Position numbers and translations under genes: made by a program. The notes under the pieces were generated by a model. That model was not told the DNA's origin. It saw only the letters and a list, made by a program, of their open reading frames with translations, and ran no database searches. From Gymnopus androsaceus JB14 (taxonomy: Eukaryota > Basidiomycota > Agaricomycetes > Agaricales > Omphalotaceae): 64,000 nucleotides of DNA. The DNA lies in contig ML769465.1 of the NCBI GenBank assembly GCA_009733575.1, forward strand, positions 129,111-193,110, read 5' to 3'. Numbering within the stretch: the first letter of the stretch is position 1; each line of letters begins with the position of its first letter. This document shows, piece by piece, positions 58,206-64,000 of this stretch.

Positions 58206-59383
58206 GGACAAGGGTCATGAAGGCAGGTTTACTTTATTACACGGCCTAGCATGTCATGTCTCTTTGAATTCAATTTTAAGCGCCAACTTTAAGTGCGTGT
58301 ATAGCTATTTGCCAAAAGCATGAAACAGTTCTGATCTTGAAACAAAGTTTTTCGCTGCCAGGAAATTTGTACATCCTCAAGAGTTCTAGCTCACCATATT
58401 GATCTGCAGCGTAATTATGCAGACTGTGACGTTCCTCAAGGGCCTATTTTTCCTTGCACTTATCCTATGCATATGAAAAACATACCAACGATATGAATCC
58501 GGGAAATAATGGGGTCTATTTTTCAAAGCCTTGTGCTTCCATAAATTCCAGTGCCCAGTGCATTGTATCTGAAGCCAAGTGCGATATATGAGTCTTTGAA
58601 AGAACATAAACATAGACTCGCATGGCATCTGGCGAAACGACGCTTTGACCTTCCTTTTCTGTATACATTGAACTATCAAACTTCCAAGCGGTGCATGCGC
58701 ATTTCTACACAGATTCTTAAGCCTTTTATTAATACTGATACCAAGAAGACAACAGCTTCACCGATAGAGGAAACTGAAGATTCGATAATACAAGCCGTAA
58801 AAAGGACGATGCTGCAAAATATTGAAGTTGGCGACAGTGATTGAAAGAAAGAGTAACTTTACTAATTCGTGGCAATATTATATACCTATACTTTCCGCAA
58901 TTTTACGCTCTAGACCAGGATTTGAAGCCTCCTAGAACATCCAAAGAACAGAAACTTCATGTGTCATGGCAATTGCAGCACTTTGGAAGATGGAAACCGG
59001 GGAAAGATGAAATAAACTTCGTCGCCTGCAAATCTGCGTGAATCAATCAATCAAGAATCAATTCAGAGTTCGGGCTCAGTGCCAAAACGCTAAGTAGACA
59101 GCGAAAGACGCGTCAAACGACAGAAAGCAAAGGATCTTTGACAATGATATAAAGAGATATCAATGTTGACGCGTCGTGCCATTAGCAACAGCATAGCGAT
59201 TAGAAATCAGCATACTAGAACATATCGTCACTCCAGATTTTAAGCCAAAACATTGTCCAGAGACATGCCAACACAACCAGTTTGGCACAGTAATGGTACG
59301 TATATCATACAAGTAATCATTAGATGGTACCACTTCAAAAAAGCAACAACTCGACTTGGACAATGTCTTTAAGCAAACTCTCA

Positions 59384-60208
59384 CTCGCACATTATCCTCA
59401 TCCCAAAGGAGGACTCTGCAGGTAGCCAATGCTCTCCACCGATCAGTCCACTCAAGGAACTGACAGACCTTGTAGTCCTGCGAAGCGACAATGGGAGCGA
59501 TTGCCATCCAGCAATTGTACTCTCAGTGGAAACATCCGCTGGCTTCCACATGATTTTAGGACCATAGACTTTGAGTATGGCGAAGGTGGGTTTGGGCCAC
59601 ATATCGTAACATAGTCTCCAGGATTTGCGTGCCTCAATCTGTCAATGGGTGAAAGCATCTCGGAAAGGAGCGACGGCAGATCAAGATGAGAGGCAGACGG
59701 AAGGTCTGGATGCTTGGTCTGCGGGCAGTAGACGGTAGGAAGACCCGAAGGGATTTAAGACCTGCTTTCCTGATTAGTGAAGTATTAGAGGGAGACGCCA
59801 CGCGTGATCTTACCTAGGAGTTCTTGAGATTCTGGCATAACACTCACATTCCATGAAGCTTTTGGAAAATCTGTATGCATCCTCCCATCGAACCATCATG
59901 TCAGTTAGTACTCGCAGTTCGTTTTCGTCGGGAATTAAGAACGCTTTCTCCTGATCGATAGTCAAAGGCTGAACATGCGAATTTGTCTTTTTCCAGTCTT
60001 GTTTTTGGCAGCTTTGGCTCTGTAAGAGATAAAACACTTTTGAGTAGATGGAGGCAAGGAGTGACAAGGAAAACAGCGTAACAATAATGCTGGTATTTGC
60101 AGACGGCACAACGACGAATTCATCCCTTCTCCGCCTTCGTCCCAAAGAGGGCGTCGATAATTCGCATTCATGCAACAAAGGAGGAACAGGGATTTGATTT
60201 GAGGCCAT
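59384..60208 (-). pseudogene. MYND zinc-finger gene, degenerate copy
   Basis: Matches 47075-47913. It opens MASNQIPVPPLLHEC, then loses frame at once because of single-base deletions in the first exon (YIDCPLWDE becomes LSTPSLGRR). Later pieces (ELRVLTDMMVRWEDAYRF, KVYGPKIMWKPADVS) stay readable in different frames. Either decayed or poorly sequenced. Confidence 0.8.
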
Positions 60209-60421
60209 TCGTTTTTAAAAAAAAAAAGATCTGATCGTGAGAATGCCTATTTACTCGAATCCGCACTACCATAATATATATAAATAATATCATATCATAA
60301 AACATCCAGCCCTCCGTGAACGCGTCCATTAGGAGCACCTACATCTAGCCTTCAGTTTGTCTATCGATAAGCATCTTATAAATCGGTTAGCCTACATCCA
60401 ACCCCATCATCCCAACTCAAC

Positions 60422-63400
60422 TCAATCCCATCCCATCCTTGCAGCGTACGTTTTTAATATTCGACACAAAATTCTCCTCCCACTCGTGCCTACCCCGGTA
60501 CCACCTGAGGATGATCTCATTTAGAGGAGTGGATCCAGAACATCAACATGTTCCGATGTTATTTCACACCACGGGGCATAGACGGGACTGGACGATGGGG
60601 AAGCGGATAGGTAGTACGTGTAATCGATGACTGTAAAAAGGGAGAGGGAAACACCCACCTCTACCACGTAATATTAATTCCTGCAGGATTCCATCTCGGC
60701 CTCTTCCACCCCTCCACGCACATCGCTGCCGAGACTTAAGAGACTAACCGTCCCATCGCCTTCGCCCAGCTTGACGCCATTGCGGATCTATGAAAATCAT
60801 CAGGCGCTGTTCGTTGGTCATCTCAGGCTCACCTTGGAGTACCGCTCTCATCCGTATAGTCTGCATCAATCCAGCTTTTCCTCAACAACGGCATATCTAG
60901 TGGCGTTCGTGGGGTTAATTACCAGAGCAAGGTCCAGTTTGATTAGAGCTTGGATCGGGGTCGGTGCAACGGGAGTGTTACGCCGTCTGCAGCAGATTCG
61001 TCGTGTTCGTAATCGCCGTGGGCGTACCAGTATGAGCGCTATGTGAATAACCGTCAGTGAATAGAGAGGAGCTTGGTTAAAGGAAGGTCGCACTTCAGTC
61101 TCCTCCCATGTCCATAGACACAGAACATCTTCATCGAAGGAGCGTTCGGTAATCTGTTGGTAAGATGTACGATACGATCGTTTCAACTCTTGAACTTGTC
61201 ATAAACACACACAGAACACTACGCACTGAACCTCGAGTGGGTTAGTCCACTTCTATGATCAAATTGTTCCGCTTCAAAGCCTCCTCATCCCTCTCGATTC
61301 CAAAGGAATAATTTGTGTCCATCATTTTCTGTAGAAAATAAACTTCATCAGCCGCTGCTATACGAATCACAACAACCTTTACCTGAAAAGTCGACGGTAT
61401 GCTCAAAATTCCACTGTCCGCCGTCTCAGCAGTCATATTCCCTACCTCTCCCAGTACTATCCTCGCCCTCATTTTCGGCCAACTTGAGCTCCACGTCCTC
61501 TCTTCCTCCATCCTCACCAGGAATAGAAACATGTACGTCACAGGAGTTTGCCTGAACGCTATGAACTCTCCATGGGTGTGGACTAACGCGCTGCTGACGC
61601 CGCCGTTTCGTGGTTGTGGTCGTGTTGTCGTTTGGATTCGCTAATGTATTTGCGTGTTAACTGCGCTCCAAGTCTTCTTCACGTTCATGATCAACATCAT
61701 CAGTGGTTTCTTCATCGATATCAACATCAATAAGGTCGTCAGGTGCAAAAGTAGAGTTGCCCCCAGATTGCGTTTCCGCCCTGTGTTAAGAATAAGAAAC
61801 GATGATAGAGAAAAGGAACCAGCCTAGCATACCTTTGATCCACATACTCGCACTCCCTGCCCAGCTCAAAAACAGTTTGCGACGTTCAGCGCGGGAAAAG
61901 AAGCGCTCCAAAACTAGATAATGAGATGGCATTAACCCACTGATTCAAGCCCCCAAGAACAAAGCACCGTACCATAGGAATCCTGCAGTTCAATTTACCG
62001 TATTTCTCATTTTCCGGACAAGAATGCTGACATAGCTTTAGCCTAGGAACATTCAAAAAGGAAAATAGCGCAAAATCAAAATGAAAGATCACTAGGCAGA
62101 ACATGCCATGGAAATTTATCTTACGACACCCTGCAGGGGAAAAGAGACAAAGAAGTCAGCGATTTTAGGCCTACGCAATTCAAAGTAAAAGATATGTTGA
62201 AGGATCCGAATCCCAGAACGATTAATGGAGAATGGAGCTTCTACATACCTAGATAATCACATACTTACTAGATGTGTCCACAATCGAGAATGTACGCTTC
62301 GATATGGTTTCTGTGAAAAGATACTAAATAAATCTGCATTGAGAATGCGACACTAGGACTAACCTCAACCCAATCAGGTCCTCCGCCGCCGTGTTCCGGG
62401 GATTTCTACCCATTTGAGACTGTGTGCGTAGAAGGAGCCATGAGTACCCTTTCAAAAAAAAAGACTCAAGAACAACAGGACGTCAAACACAAATACTAAC
62501 ATCATATACGTTCAACGGGGATAAGTGAGTGAGCGTTCATCAAGGATGGGTTGGATTTGTACCAGAAATACCTATATGAAAAGAGATGGTCAGAAGACGA
62601 AGAGGGTAGGTAGGGGCTACCACACACGGTTGCCACCCATCGAATATAAAGAGAGAAGAGGATTAAACAAGGAGTTAGAGAAGAGCACGGATCAGCACAC
62701 ACGAGCAGCCACTACAGTCTTTTTCTTTGTCGTCTCCTACAGAAATAGATGATATCAAACATCAGAGAAAGAACATCAAAAACCCAAACTTACTTGAACC
62801 CTTCTATCATACTCTTCAACTTTGAAAAATACCGTCCTCTCTTCCAAATTCCAATATGATAGCCTCCAGTCGTATGGCGCGAGTTAAAGGTTGTTAGTGT
62901 CGTAGTTTACTACCGCCAAGTTCTCGACGATTTTCGCCAAATCCAGTACCCTTGAATGAACGTACTGGCGGCATCGATACCCTCTGCCGCACGTATCTTG
63001 GCGTCGGGAGGTCGAGGCCTGTGACAGGATCGAGCGATCATAGCCGCTATCCATCTGTCTCGATTAAAGGTAACTTGGAGAGGCATGTTCAGACCTCCCA
63101 AAGCTTTTCGCGGAAGAAAGACGATATTCCAGGGAAGTAGACCATGATTCCAAACCCTGTGGATGACGATGAAAACGAGACAAAGAATAAAAACGGGGAA
63201 TGGAACGGACAGTAGATATCCGCCAGGAATCAAAACCACGGGATATTCAGCAGATAATCCCTTGCCTTCATGTTCTTCCAACTTGAAACTCCCTTCCATC
63301 GCGATTAAGCTTCCAAATCTCAGGATATTACTTCGAACTCTGTTCCACTCGGTCTCTAGGCGAGAAAAGTCGAAATCCGGAAGTTGAGGAAGGGTGATGT

Positions 63401-63819
63401 CGTATTGGTCCATTAGAAGCATTAATTGGGCATGCATGTCTTGAATGTCAAGGGCTGGACAAAGCAAATGCGAGGAGAGTGCCGACTGGACAACGATTAG
63501 AATATAGGGTGGCGTGCAACCATCAGTACGCACCAAAAGACACCAAGAGGAAAGAGGAATCTGCGGTAACAAATACCTGAGCGGGACTAGAGACTATTTA
63601 GAATATTAAATGCAAAAAAAAAAAAAAAAACAAGCACCTTGCCTGTTTCGCTTTAGTTTATTCACTTCTTTCTGCAACAACTGCTTCGTTTTCCATAGTT
63701 CGACGGTCGAGTCACCCATTTCCGGGGCTGGAGAATTCGGAGTGGAGGATCTGAATCAGAAATCTCTGTCATCATGTTTGAATTTTGAGAGTTTCCTTCA
63801 GTCGACGTCTTAATGACAT
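60422..63819 (-). pseudogene. PDAT gene, degenerate copy
   Basis: Full-length counterpart of 48130-51532, from MSLRRRLKETL at 63819 to the equivalent stop at 60422. Exons such as LMLLMDQYDITLPQLPDF and AEGIDAASTFIQGYWIW survive, but frameshifts occur in most exons. The His-motif exon reads CCCCGTGGTGTGAAATAA, giving a stop before SEHVDVLG. No single open frame covers the hydrolase domain. Confidence 0.82.
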
Positions 63820-63913
63820 CGTAGGATTAGGAGGAGGTGAAGCAAGGCGTGACGTGATGATTCAATTTCAGTGCCATTGCTCATCGACACGCACTGCTGC
63901 ACTTTGTTCCAAC

Positions 63914-64000
63914 ATGGACACCCGTACAGAGATACGGCGCCTGGCTTACAACCAGACCAACGAAAACGAAGTAAAGATGCAGGAAGATCTCCAAACATCT
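63914..64000 (+). CDS. Gene Z, third copy, cut by window end
   Basis: ATG 63914 opens MDTRTEIRRLAYNQTNENE, as in gene Z, 94 bp from the degenerate PDAT start. Near the edge CAAACATCT replaces CAAAACATCT, a one-base loss that would shift the frame just before the first intron. The rest is outside the window. Confidence 0.6.
   Translation, partial: MDTRTEIRRLAYNQTNENEVKMQEDLQTS

Larger units (their letters stand above)
58217..63913. repeat. Direct duplication Y, copy 2
   Basis: Collinear with 45904-51641 over about 5.7 kb. Substitutions are around 3% in sampled stretches, plus many 1-2 base deletions, in exons and introns alike. The first 1.1 kb holds no gene. Confidence 0.88.

Overview
The window reads as nuclear DNA of a mushroom-forming basidiomycete (Agaricomycete). 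Short introns of about 35-65 nt interrupt nearly every gene. The gene set is typical of that group: DUF6533 and DUF6534 membrane proteins, a secreted DUF3455 protein, a family-2 heme-thiolate peroxidase, a Bud4/anillin-type septation protein, a Ctp1/Sae2/CtIP DNA-end-resection factor and a PDAT acyltransferase. This placement is inferred from gene content; no species is claimed.

Left part (1-21.9 kb) is repeat-rich accessory DNA. A roughly 2.7 kb block is present twice in tandem (about 46-2884 and 3085-5665). The second block runs into a complete PIF/Harbinger transposon (4705-8387) with about 46-bp terminal inverted repeats and a TTA target duplication. It carries convergent Myb/SANT-like and DDE transposase genes, both dead. 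Arrays of small hairpins flank it on both sides. A second, rearranged copy of the right half (19345-20411) sits beside a decayed Ty1/Copia element (about 14.8-19.3 kb). Several non-autonomous elements are dated by empty sites in the sister copy: 566 bp (TA), 234 bp (TA, twice), 180 bp (CTA), 456 bp, and a 630-bp hAT-like MITE with an 8-bp target duplication.

The Harbinger right end plus the 3' half of the BUD4 gene occur twice (7398-12600 and 19345-25345). The first copy stops at a 25-N assembly gap, so this may be two haplotypes placed in series rather than a real duplication.

Middle (22.9-43.3 kb) is ordinary gene-bearing DNA: BUD4 (-), an intron-containing tRNA-Gly(GCC) (-), a DUF6534 gene (-), a short-chain dehydrogenase pseudogene and its intact paralogue (+), a peroxidase (-), a Ctp1/Sae2/CtIP gene (-) and a DUF6533 gene (+).

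Right part (43.5-64 kb) is a large rearranged duplication. Its unit is DUF3455 gene - MYND-finger gene - PDAT gene - an uncharacterised gene (called Z here) - small membrane ORF - F-box remnant. The second unit is partly inverted: its DUF3455 gene is reversed and its F-box remnant is reversed, with matching breakpoints near 54693 and 58216. The second MYND and PDAT copies are full of small indels, while both DUF3455 copies look intact. Z occurs three times (whole, 5'-truncated and cut by the window edge) and shares a 109-bp divergent promoter with PDAT.
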